Below are positions 17,158 through 24,426 of a stretch of DNA of 49,977 nucleotides, in pieces. This DNA is from a virus. The DNA is taken from positions 1-49,977 of the IMG/VR virus record IMGVR_UViG_3300020174_001238. One strand, 5' to 3'. The position numbers were made by a program, and so were the translations under genes. Below the pieces are notes generated by a model, which ran no database searches, was not told the origin of the DNA, and saw only the letters and a program-made list of their open reading frames with translations. Within the stretch, counting starts at the first letter, position 1, and every line of letters starts with the position of its first letter.

Positions 17158-18299
17158 TGATTTACGATAATTTAATAAAATTAGAGGACAATATTAGAGA
17201 AGTTAGAAATACTTTTATTTTTAATTTTGTTAGAGGTGCTTATATCGAAGTAAAGGGTTCCCAACCAAAAAACTATAAAGTACAATTTATAGACCCAAAA
17301 ACAAATTATATTCATTTCCAAACAGATATCTCAAATGGGCAGTGGGCAAAATGTAGTATTGAATTTTTTGTTAATTGGAATGTTAAAATTTGGGAAGGTG
17401 ATATTTTGGTAGAAGATTATCAATATAATGCTGAAAATAAAAGAGTTTATATAGCATTGGATTCGAAGGCATTGGGTGATACTTTGGCTTGGGTTCCATA
17501 TGTTGAGGAGTTTGGTAAACTACATAATTGTAAAATGATAACTTCCACATTTCACAATCATATGTTTGAAAAGCAATACCCAAACATAGAATTTGTTGAA
17601 CCGGGTACAAATGTACATAATTTATATGCTATGTATTCATTAGGGTTATTTTATAATGAAGATAATACATACAAAATGTTAAAACATCCATCTAATTTTT
17701 TAAATGAACCAATGCAGAAAATGGCAACTGATATATTGGGTATGGATTTTAAGGAAGTTAAACCAAAATTAGTGGATAAACAAATTAAAAAAGATAATAA
17801 ACTAATCACTATTGCAATTCATGGAACCGCACAAACAAAGTATTGGAATAATCCAAATGGTTGGCAAGATGTTGTAGATTGGTTAAATGATAAAGGATAC
17901 AAAGTAAAATTATTATCCAGAGAAAACGATGGATATATGGGTAACGAGCATCCTAACGGAATCATTAAACACCCAGAAGGAACATTAGAATCAGTTATGG
18001 ATGAGATGAGAAAATCTAAAGCCTTTATTGGTATTGGTAGTGGATTGAGTTGGTTAAGTTGGGCATTGGGAACTAAGACTGTATTGATTAGTGGATTCTC
18101 ATACGATTGGGCAGAAATGGAAGATTGTATTAGAATTGGAACACCTGAAGGAAAATGTAGTGGTTGTTTCAATAGATTGAGATTAGATGCTGGTGATTGG
18201 AATTGGTGTCCTGACCACAAAGAAACTAAAAGACAGTTTGAGTGTACTAAATCCATTACATCAGAAATGGTAATCAAAGAATTGGAAAAGTTTTTATGA
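17157..18299 (+). CDS. TibC/BAHT-type protein O-heptosyltransferase
   Basis: The protein is 380 aa from ATG 17157, which overlaps the previous stop as TAATG; a TTG at 17148 is possible but less likely. The N-terminal beta-rich part precedes a GT9-like heptosyltransferase core. It resembles autotransporter strand-loop-strand O-heptosyltransferases (TibC, Aah), for example KALGDTLAWVPYVEEF, VEPGTNVHNLYAMYSLGLF and GIGSGLSWLSWALG. The C-terminus carries four cysteines (C334-x2-C337, C351, C363) placed as in the iron-binding finger of TibC. Known members transfer heptose from ADP-heptose to serines of repetitive beta-helical adhesins in the cytoplasm, acting as dodecamers. The next two genes encode HldE-like activities, which supports an ADP-heptose-type donor. 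The acceptor is unknown; the phage's own fibres are plausible. Confidence 0.85.
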   Translation: MIYDNLIKLEDNIREVRNTFIFNFVRGAYIEVKGSQPKNYKVQFIDPKTNYIHFQTDISNGQWAKCSIEFFVNWNVKIWEGDILVEDYQYNAENKRVYIALDSKALGDTLAWVPYVEEFGKLHNCKMITSTFHNHMFEKQYPNIEFVEPGTNVHNLYAMYSLGLFYNEDNTYKMLKHPSNFLNEPMQKMATDILGMDFKEVKPKLVDKQIKKDNKLITIAIHGTAQTKYWNNPNGWQDVVDWLNDKGYKVKLLSRENDGYMGNEHPNGIIKHPEGTLESVMDEMRKSKAFIGIGSGLSWLSWALGTKTVLISGFSYDWAEMEDCIRIGTPEGKCSGCFNRLRLDAGDWNWCPDHKETKRQFECTKSITSEMVIKELEKFL

Positions 18300-18685
18300 A
18301 AAAAGTTTGGATAAATGGATGTTTTGATGTTTTACATCATGCTCATTTTAAAATGATTGAATTTGCATCTACTTTTGGTGATTTATTAGTAATTGGTATT
18401 GATTCTGATAAACGAGTAAAAGAGTTAAAAGGAGAAGATAGACCTTTTCATACGCAAGAAGAGAGAAAGTATAACTTAGAAAGAATTAAAGGAGTAAAAA
18501 AAGTAATAATATTTGATTCATCTCATGCATTGGAAGAAATGATAAAATCATATGAACCTGATGTATTTGTAATTGGTTCTGATTATAAAAATAAACCAAT
18601 AGTTGGTGAACAATATGCAAAATCAATTGTTTACTTTAATCGAATGGAAAATTTTAGTACTACAAAGATATTAAGTAATGGGTAG
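18296..18685 (+). CDS. HldE C-domain-like sugar-phosphate nucleotidyltransferase (RfaE domain II type)
   Basis: The protein is 129 aa. The signature NGCFDVLHHAHF (HxGH-like, H14 and H17, with Ala for Gly), the segment DRPFHTQEER and the ending STTKIL fit the RfaE2/HldE adenylyltransferase and TagD cytidylyltransferase superfamily. VFVIGSDYKNKPIVGEQYA matches the VxxGxDY...IVG pattern of the heptose enzymes. The expected reaction is heptose-1-phosphate plus ATP giving ADP-heptose. A glycerol-3-phosphate cytidylyltransferase role is the main alternative. It overlaps both neighbours (ATGA with the heptosyltransferase, 8 nt with the kinase), so the three are tightly coupled. Confidence 0.82.
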   Translation: MKKVWINGCFDVLHHAHFKMIEFASTFGDLLVIGIDSDKRVKELKGEDRPFHTQEERKYNLERIKGVKKVIIFDSSHALEEMIKSYEPDVFVIGSDYKNKPIVGEQYAKSIVYFNRMENFSTTKILSNG

Positions 18686-19430
18686 AATATTATTAATAGG
18701 AGAACAATGTGATGATATCTTTATTTATGGAGATACACCAAGACTTTCACCCGAAGGACCTGCTCCTGTATTTATTCCGAAAAGAGAAGTTTACAATGGT
18801 GGGATGGGAATGAATGTAATGGGTAATTTAATGGCATTGGGGGTTGATGTAGATTTTGAACATCAACAATCTCCAATTACAAAGACAAGGCACATTCACG
18901 AACCATCGAATACCTTACTTCTAAGAATTGATGAGGAATTAAATATTGATAATATAGGTGATAGATTACCTAAGTTAGATTTTTGGGAATATCCAATGGT
19001 TGTAGTTTCCGATTACAACAAAGGATTCCTAACCGAAGAAGATATTGCATATATCGGATTCAAGCACCCAAATGTAATTTGTGATACAAAGAAAAAGTTG
19101 GGTGAATGGTGTAAAGATTTGCGATTCATAAAATTAAATCGTTCAGAATTTGAAAATAATAAAGAATTTATTGAAGAAAACGATTGGATTTTAGAAAAGT
19201 TAATAATTACATTAGATAAAGATGGGTGTATGTACAAAGGTACATCATATCCAACTGAACAAGTAGAGATTATGGATATCTCAGGAGCAGGTGATACTTT
19301 TGTAGCAGGATTTGTGAAAGAGTTCTTAGATTCCGAAGATATTCCAAAATCAATACAATTTGGAAATCGTTGTTCAGCACAAGTTGTACAAAAACGAGGT
19401 GTAACAACAATAGATTACGAAAATTTATAA
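18678..19430 (+). CDS. HldE N-domain-like heptose 7-phosphate kinase (PfkB family)
   Basis: This 250-aa ribokinase-fold protein resembles RfaE domain I. Visible features are LSPEGPAPVF and GGMGMNV in the substrate region, VVVSDYNKGFLTEED and the PfkB signature DISGAGDTF with catalytic D206. By family, it would phosphorylate D-glycero-beta-D-manno-heptose 7-phosphate at C1. The usual HldE kinase domain is about 310-320 aa, so this is a compact version. In most bacteria kinase and nucleotidyltransferase are fused; here they are separate and in reversed order. GmhA, GmhB and HldD are not in the window and would have to come from the host or elsewhere in the phage. Confidence 0.82.
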   Translation: MGRILLIGEQCDDIFIYGDTPRLSPEGPAPVFIPKREVYNGGMGMNVMGNLMALGVDVDFEHQQSPITKTRHIHEPSNTLLLRIDEELNIDNIGDRLPKLDFWEYPMVVVSDYNKGFLTEEDIAYIGFKHPNVICDTKKKLGEWCKDLRFIKLNRSEFENNKEFIEENDWILEKLIITLDKDGCMYKGTSYPTEQVEIMDISGAGDTFVAGFVKEFLDSEDIPKSIQFGNRCSAQVVQKRGVTTIDYENL

Positions 19431-19436
19431 ATTATA

Positions 19437-19444
19437 TATTTATA
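19437..19444 (+). promoter_or_regulatory. Candidate late promoter element (TATTTATA)
   Basis: TATTTATA within an AT-rich run lies 36 nt before the ATG at 19481, in the short gap after the kinase gene. It is the same element as at 19859, 26021, 28681 and 37214. Confidence 0.55.
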
Positions 19445-19480
19445 TATGAATTCAAAACAAATTAATTAATTTAAAGTCAT

Positions 19481-19849
19481 ATGGCAAAAGAAAGCAAACA
19501 ACAAATTGAATTACTTACTATTGATTTAGGTGAGAGTACAATCGGTTCTATCAAAGAAAAAAATGCAAAGATTAACGATATCGTTAATGCATTTGGTCAA
19601 ATCTATCTTCGTAAAAAAGAATTAAACGAAGAGTTAGAAAAGTTAGAAACAACTTTACAACAAGCTGAAGCTGATTTTAAAGAATCAAACGATGCTTTAA
19701 GAGAAGAATTAAGTGCATTGGATAAAGAGTATCCAAGAGGACAGATAAACCTTAAAGAAGGTACACTAACATACAACCCAGCTATCAAAGAGCAGATGAA
19801 TCAGCAAAACGCAAATTTAACATCTGATAATATAGAAGTGGTAAAGTAA
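19481..19849 (+). CDS. Small coiled-coil protein, paralogue B
   Basis: This 122-aa protein has a long coiled coil (about residues 22-85, rich in KELNEELEKLE-type heptads) followed by YPRGQINLKEGTLTYNP and a polar tail. The same C-terminal motif closes the 90-aa protein at 14629. The two are also similar in overall design, so I call them diverged paralogues. Function is unknown. It is preceded by its own late-type element and followed by another one, so it appears to be a single-gene transcription unit. Abundant structural or fibre-accessory proteins are often arranged this way, but that is only a guess. Confidence 0.78.
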   Translation: MAKESKQQIELLTIDLGESTIGSIKEKNAKINDIVNAFGQIYLRKKELNEELEKLETTLQQAEADFKESNDALREELSALDKEYPRGQINLKEGTLTYNPAIKEQMNQQNANLTSDNIEVVK

Positions 19850-19858
19850 GAAACCTTA

Positions 19859-19866
19859 TATTTATA
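19859..19866 (+). promoter_or_regulatory. Candidate late promoter element (TATTTATA)
   Basis: CCTTATATTTATATAG spans 19854-19869, starting 5 nt after the stop of the coiled-coil gene and lying 28 nt before the ATG at 19895. It is one of the clearest copies of the shared late element. Confidence 0.6.
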
Positions 19867-19894
19867 TAGTACAAAGGAAATAGTACTATATCAG

Positions 19895-22800
19895 ATGAAC
19901 GAACTATCTCAATTTTTAGTAGAGAGTATATTAGGAGAAGCGGACAGTGTAGACAACATCGTTGTAGTTTACGCTGGCCGCTTTCAACCTTTTCATAAAG
20001 GTCATTACGCAACCTATTCCCACTTAGTAAAAAAGTTTGGAAAAAACAATGTGTATATCGGTACATCCAACAAAACCGATAATAATAAATCCCCATTCAA
20101 CTTCAAAGAAAAGGTAATGATTATTACCAAAATGTTTGGGATTCCAAAAAACAAAATTGTTCAAGTTAAAAATCCCTATGTACCAACTGAGGTATTAACG
20201 AAGTTTGATAAAGATACAACTGCATTTATTACTGTTGTAGGTAAAAAGGATGCAAGTAGATTAGGTGGTAAGTTTTTTACTCCTTATAAAGATGGTATCG
20301 ATTTCGAAGGATACGAAGATAGAGGATATGTTTACATCGCACCCGAAGGTGGTGGGGGTGTAAGTGGAACTGAAGTTCGTAACGGATTATCATCAGGTTC
20401 AGAAGAAGATAAGAAAAACTTTTTTGTAAAAAGAGCATATCCAAAATTTGATAAAAAGATATTTGATTTCATAACTAACACACTAAATGAAGAATTTAGT
20501 ATTTCAAAAGAAATAGTAGAAAATTGGTTAATAGCTGAAGGTAGTGATTTAATCAAAGAGGCATCTAAAGTTTTAGGTTCACAAGAAGTTGATGATGGTC
20601 CAAACTTTTTATTTCCATCGTATGCAATATTCGATAGAGTTTCCCAAAAAAGAGCAGAACAAATTGGATACACTGTTTTATCTCAGATTATGAGTGCGGA
20701 ACTTACTGATATTGACCCACATCCAATTTATCCTGATGGGCCTGTAAAAGCAGTAACTCCATTTCCAGCTGGTGTAGCTGGTAAAACAACTGCAACTAAC
20801 CAAAAGGATTACTATGGTTCAATTGCATATGATAAATGGTGGAAGCATGTAACTCGAACCGCTGGTTTAGTTGGATATTCTTTAATTGATTACATTGATT
20901 TGGAGGTTGATAGAAAAGAATCAACTAAAGATTTATCACAAGAAAAGAAACCAGTTAGTAACACACTCAAAGAAGATATCAAACTTCCAGTAAATGTGGG
21001 TGATACAATCTTAACGGGTAGATTTAAAAATAAAAAGACAGTTGTTAAAACTATTGGTAAAGATGAACATGGGATGCCAACAATCAATGGTAGAAAAGTT
21101 GTAAACTTTAGAATCTTAAAAGAAGGTGTACAAGTTCAATTGGATGAAATCCCAATGGCTGATTTACAAAAGATTGACCAATATGCAGATAAACAGCTTA
21201 ATCCAGTTGATGTAGTTTTAACCGATAAGCATTTCTTTGATAGATTAACTGACCCAAGAAATAAAAAACCAATATCACCTGCAGAACTAATTGGATTCTT
21301 TAAAAGATTAGGAAAGAAGAAAAAAGATTTCTTAAACTTCTTACAATTGTACGGACAAATTGTAGCAAAGGATAATAGAAGTAAAATCAACATTCCATTT
21401 ATGAAACAAGCGAATAAAGTAATCGCTAAGACCGTAATGAGAAAAGATGATTTTAAAACACCAGACCCAGAATATAAATTCGAAGGTGTAAATGATTTCT
21501 TCTATATGGATTTCAAAAAATGGGCACATAAAAATAGAGCAAAAATCAATAAAATGGATTATGAAGATAAGATTGAATTCTTATCAGATAAATACATGAA
21601 AGACCACGGAAAGTGGCATAGGGGAGAAAGTCCTGATTATATTGGCGCTGAGTTAGTTCACTTATTGGTAAAAGATAGAATTATCAAAGAAGGATTGGCA
21701 ATGGGTTATCCAGACCAAAAATGGTTAGATGACCACGAAAAGAAATTAAAAAAATTAAGAAAGAAATTTGATAAAGAAAAACTTCAGTATAATGAACCAT
21801 TCGCATTAGGTGGTGGTATTACTGAATCATTGATTTTGGAAGGAGGTGCTTATGGACATATGAATCACCCATTCGATACCGAAATCAATTTAACTTTTGG
21901 ACAATTAAAAGATATCGTAAATAGAGCTTTAGAGGGTAATTTAGAACTCACTAGAGAAAAGACCGATGGTCAAGCATTAGCAGTTAGTTGGAGAGATGGG
22001 AGATTAGTTGCAGCGAGAAATAAAGGACATTTGAAAAACAAAGGAGCTGGAGCATTAGATATCAATGGTGTAGCGATGAAGTTTGCTGGTAGAGGAGAAT
22101 TGGAAAAGGCGTATAACTTCGCAATGAAAGATTTAACGAAGGCAATATCTAAGTTGAGTGAAAAGCAGAGAGATAAGATTTTCAAAGGAGGAGCATGTTT
22201 TATGAATTTGGAGGTAATCTATCCAACTTCTGTTAATGTAATACCTTACGGACAAGCACTATTAGTATTCCACGGAACAATGGAATACAATGAGGATGGT
22301 ATCGCAATTGGTGAGAACCAAGATGCAGCGAGAATGTTGGCAGGTATGATTAAACAAATCAATGCAGATGTTCAATCCGCTTACACAATCCAAGGCCCAC
22401 CAGTAGTTCAATTACCTAAATCCAAAAACCTTTCTTCACTCAAAGGAAAGTATAATGGACAAATCTCAAAACTACAATCTAAATTTAAGTTAAAAGATAA
22501 CGATGGAATCGCTGATTATCATCAAGCATTTTGGATGGATTTTGTGAATAAGAAATCACCATCTAAGTTAGATAACAAAACTCTAATGGGATTAGTAAAG
22601 AGATGGGCATTCTATGATAAATCATTCAGATTAGATAATAAGAATATTACTGATGAAAAAACATTAGAATGGGCAAAGGGAATTGATAAGAATGACCACG
22701 CTAAAATGGCTAAAGATAACATCAGACCATTTGAAGATATCTTCTTAGGTTTAGGAGCAGAAGTACTTTCATTTATGAGTTCAGCACTAACTGTTAATCC

Positions 22801-23041
22801 TGATAGTGCAGTTAGAGATATGAAAAAGAGATTAGACCAAACCATTAAAGATGTAAGAAAATCAGGTGACCCTAAGAAAGTAAAAAAACTAAAATTAGAA
22901 TTGGAAAGATTAAATTCTATCGGAGGAAAGAATAAAATTGTTCCAAACGAAGGAATCGTATTTGTGTATGGTGGGAAAACTTTCAAACTAACGGGCACAT
23001 TCGCACCTCTCAATCAGATTCTTGGGTTATTTTACGAATAG
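19895..23041 (+). CDS. NMN adenylyltransferase-like + nucleic-acid-ligase-like nucleotidyltransferase fusion
   Basis: The protein is 1048 aa. Residues about 22-215 form a nucleotidyltransferase of the NMN/FMN adenylyltransferase superfamily, with GRFQPFHKGH (H34, H37) and SGTEVR (157-162). A middle region includes DKHFFDRLTDPRNKKPIS, a pattern I recall from other phage proteins without known function. The C-terminal part has the ordered motifs of covalent nucleotidyltransferases (DNA/RNA ligases, capping enzymes): KTDGQ (K689, G692) as motif I, FMNLEV (E773) as motif III, EGIVF (1019-1023) as motif IV and FKLTG (K1031) as motif V. Similar ligase-like proteins occur in T4-like marine phages. 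The exact substrate is unknown; DNA, RNA or nucleotide end repair are options. The N-terminus (LVESILGEA) also contains a gp21-type cleavage-like LGE/A, which hints at packaging in the head. Confidence 0.75.
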   Translation: MNELSQFLVESILGEADSVDNIVVVYAGRFQPFHKGHYATYSHLVKKFGKNNVYIGTSNKTDNNKSPFNFKEKVMIITKMFGIPKNKIVQVKNPYVPTEVLTKFDKDTTAFITVVGKKDASRLGGKFFTPYKDGIDFEGYEDRGYVYIAPEGGGGVSGTEVRNGLSSGSEEDKKNFFVKRAYPKFDKKIFDFITNTLNEEFSISKEIVENWLIAEGSDLIKEASKVLGSQEVDDGPNFLFPSYAIFDRVSQKRAEQIGYTVLSQIMSAELTDIDPHPIYPDGPVKAVTPFPAGVAGKTTATNQKDYYGSIAYDKWWKHVTRTAGLVGYSLIDYIDLEVDRKESTKDLSQEKKPVSNTLKEDIKLPVNVGDTILTGRFKNKKTVVKTIGKDEHGMPTINGRKVVNFRILKEGVQVQLDEIPMADLQKIDQYADKQLNPVDVVLTDKHFFDRLTDPRNKKPISPAELIGFFKRLGKKKKDFLNFLQLYGQIVAKDNRSKINIPFMKQANKVIAKTVMRKDDFKTPDPEYKFEGVNDFFYMDFKKWAHKNRAKINKMDYEDKIEFLSDKYMKDHGKWHRGESPDYIGAELVHLLVKDRIIKEGLAMGYPDQKWLDDHEKKLKKLRKKFDKEKLQYNEPFALGGGITESLILEGGAYGHMNHPFDTEINLTFGQLKDIVNRALEGNLELTREKTDGQALAVSWRDGRLVAARNKGHLKNKGAGALDINGVAMKFAGRGELEKAYNFAMKDLTKAISKLSEKQRDKIFKGGACFMNLEVIYPTSVNVIPYGQALLVFHGTMEYNEDGIAIGENQDAARMLAGMIKQINADVQSAYTIQGPPVVQLPKSKNLSSLKGKYNGQISKLQSKFKLKDNDGIADYHQAFWMDFVNKKSPSKLDNKTLMGLVKRWAFYDKSFRLDNKNITDEKTLEWAKGIDKNDHAKMAKDNIRPFEDIFLGLGAEVLSFMSSALTVNPDSAVRDMKKRLDQTIKDVRKSGDPKKVKKLKLELERLNSIGGKNKIVPNEGIVFVYGGKTFKLTGTFAPLNQILGLFYE

Positions 23042-23054
23042 TAAAAAACTTAAT

Positions 23055-23077
23055 ACTTATATATATGGATATATAAG
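23055..23077 (+). promoter_or_regulatory. Late-type element with perfect inverted repeat
   Basis: ACTTATATAT opens the element. CTTATATAT (23056-23064) and ATATATAAG (23069-23077) are perfect reverse complements around ATGG. It lies 9 nt before the ATG at 23087. It may be the late promoter, an AT hairpin in the leader, or an operator; sequence alone does not decide. Confidence 0.5.
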
Positions 23078-23086
23078 TTACATAAT

Positions 23087-23758
23087 ATGGCTGAGAAACA
23101 ATTCAATAAAAAATTCATGCATCCAACTCGTAGGAAGTTGGTAAATATGATTCAAACTGGTGAGTATGATAAGGATACTCAAATTTCACTTTCTAATATC
23201 AAAGAAACAACTAAAAGAGAAGTTGGTGATATTTGGGAAGAGAATGGTGTAGTTTGGGAACAAAAATCATATGGTAAAGTAAAACAATCAAAAGCATCTT
23301 CAGAATTAGCCTCAGTTAGAAAGTTTTTATCAAAATTAGCTGAATGTAAATCGGAAGATTGTGATAAATTAAAATATGGACCTACTGATAAAAAGTTAAT
23401 TAGTAAGACAGGTTATTGTTCTAAGTGCTTATCGGAGAGGGAATCTATTATAAAAAAAGATGGATTGTGGGAAGCTTACAATGAATATAAAGTGTATTCA
23501 AACATGGCGGCGTATGGAACCGAAGTCCTACAAAAATGGAATCTGGCTTTAAATGAAGTTACCAACATTCACGAATATGTGAATGATGATGGCTCCATAG
23601 AAAAATGGTCATCCAATGAAGATGTACAAACTTTAAAATCTCAAATTGAAACAGATATAGAGAATGGTAAAAAAGAACTTACTGAAGTTATTGAAAAGAG
23701 AAACGCTGCCTATGAGAAATTAAAAGATAGAAATTATGAGTTGGTTAAAGAAATTTGA
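23087..23758 (+). CDS. Unknown protein with Cys cluster and coiled coil, upstream of terminase
   Basis: The protein is 223 aa. A cysteine cluster in the middle (AECKSEDCDK and, further on, GYCSKCLSE) could bind zinc. The C-terminal third is charged and helical (ETDIENGKKELTEVIEKRN). I do not recognise a family. It lies two genes before the terminase large subunit, where the T4 small terminase gp16 would be expected. A DNA-recognition role in packaging is therefore possible, but nothing in the sequence proves it. The last 23 nt overlap the following membrane-anchored gene. Confidence 0.7.
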   Translation: MAEKQFNKKFMHPTRRKLVNMIQTGEYDKDTQISLSNIKETTKREVGDIWEENGVVWEQKSYGKVKQSKASSELASVRKFLSKLAECKSEDCDKLKYGPTDKKLISKTGYCSKCLSERESIIKKDGLWEAYNEYKVYSNMAAYGTEVLQKWNLALNEVTNIHEYVNDDGSIEKWSSNEDVQTLKSQIETDIENGKKELTEVIEKRNAAYEKLKDRNYELVKEI

Positions 23759-24419
23759 TTTAAAAACAATAATGATAATGGCACTATGTGTGGTATTATT
23801 ATTAAGAAGTTGTGGTGGTGAAGAAGAAGATAAAGAAATTATAAATGTAGGTGGTAAAGATTATGAGTTATTGGAACAAAAAGTAGATACTGTTGTTGTA
23901 GAAAAAACAGTAAAAGTTCCAACATATATACCAAAATACATCACTAAAGTAGAAACAGTTGAAGTAGAAGTACCAATCGATATTGATACTTTGAAAATCG
24001 TAGAAGATTATTTCGCAAAATACGAAGTAAAGGATACACTTAATCTTACATATGATTTTCCAAAAGGTATTACTGATTCATTAGGACAAAAACCAAATCC
24101 AACTTTAGGGTATGGTATCCTAACTGATATCATTTCACAAAACCAAATTCAATCAAGAGATGTGGATTGGTTCTTCCAAATCCCAACTGTTTATAATACA
24201 ACGATTGTAAAAGAATTACCTAAGAACGAATTTTATTGGGGATTAAACGGAGGATTCAACAAAGAAGATGTAATCAGTAATGTTGGCGCTGGGTTAATCC
24301 TAAAAAGTAAAAAGAATAATCTATATCAATTAGGTTTAGGTATTCAAAACAATTCTAATACCTCACAACTTGCACCATTTGTTACAGGTGGTATGTATTG
24401 GAAAATCGGAAAAAAATAA
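23736..24419 (+). CDS. Membrane-anchored or lipoprotein-like protein with beta-rich C-terminus
   Basis: The protein is 227 aa. A short basic start (MSWLKKFDLK) is followed by a hydrophobic helix (TIMIMALCVVLLL) and RSCGG. C28 could be a lipid-attachment cysteine, but Arg before Ser is unusual for a lipobox, so a plain signal anchor is equally possible. Next comes a stretch rich in Val-Glu (VDTVVVEKTVKVPTYIPKYI). The C-terminal 60 residues have alternating beta-strand character (YWGLNGGF, LGLGIQNN, GGMYWKIG). It could span the periplasm, like a spanin or i-type envelope protein, but I see no coiled coil of the spanin type. It overlaps the upstream gene by 23 nt and precedes the terminase gene by 7 nt. 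Confidence 0.65.
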   Translation: MSWLKKFDLKTIMIMALCVVLLLRSCGGEEEDKEIINVGGKDYELLEQKVDTVVVEKTVKVPTYIPKYITKVETVEVEVPIDIDTLKIVEDYFAKYEVKDTLNLTYDFPKGITDSLGQKPNPTLGYGILTDIISQNQIQSRDVDWFFQIPTVYNTTIVKELPKNEFYWGLNGGFNKEDVISNVGAGLILKSKKNNLYQLGLGIQNNSNTSQLAPFVTGGMYWKIGKK

Positions 24420-24426
24420 ATAGATT

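Noticed and set aside
18296-18685. Assignment as glycerol-3-phosphate cytidylyltransferase (TagD type)
   Set aside because: Same superfamily, but the coupling to an HldE-like kinase and a BAHT heptosyltransferase and the IVGEQ/STTKI pattern favour a heptose nucleotidyltransferase. Kept as an alternative.
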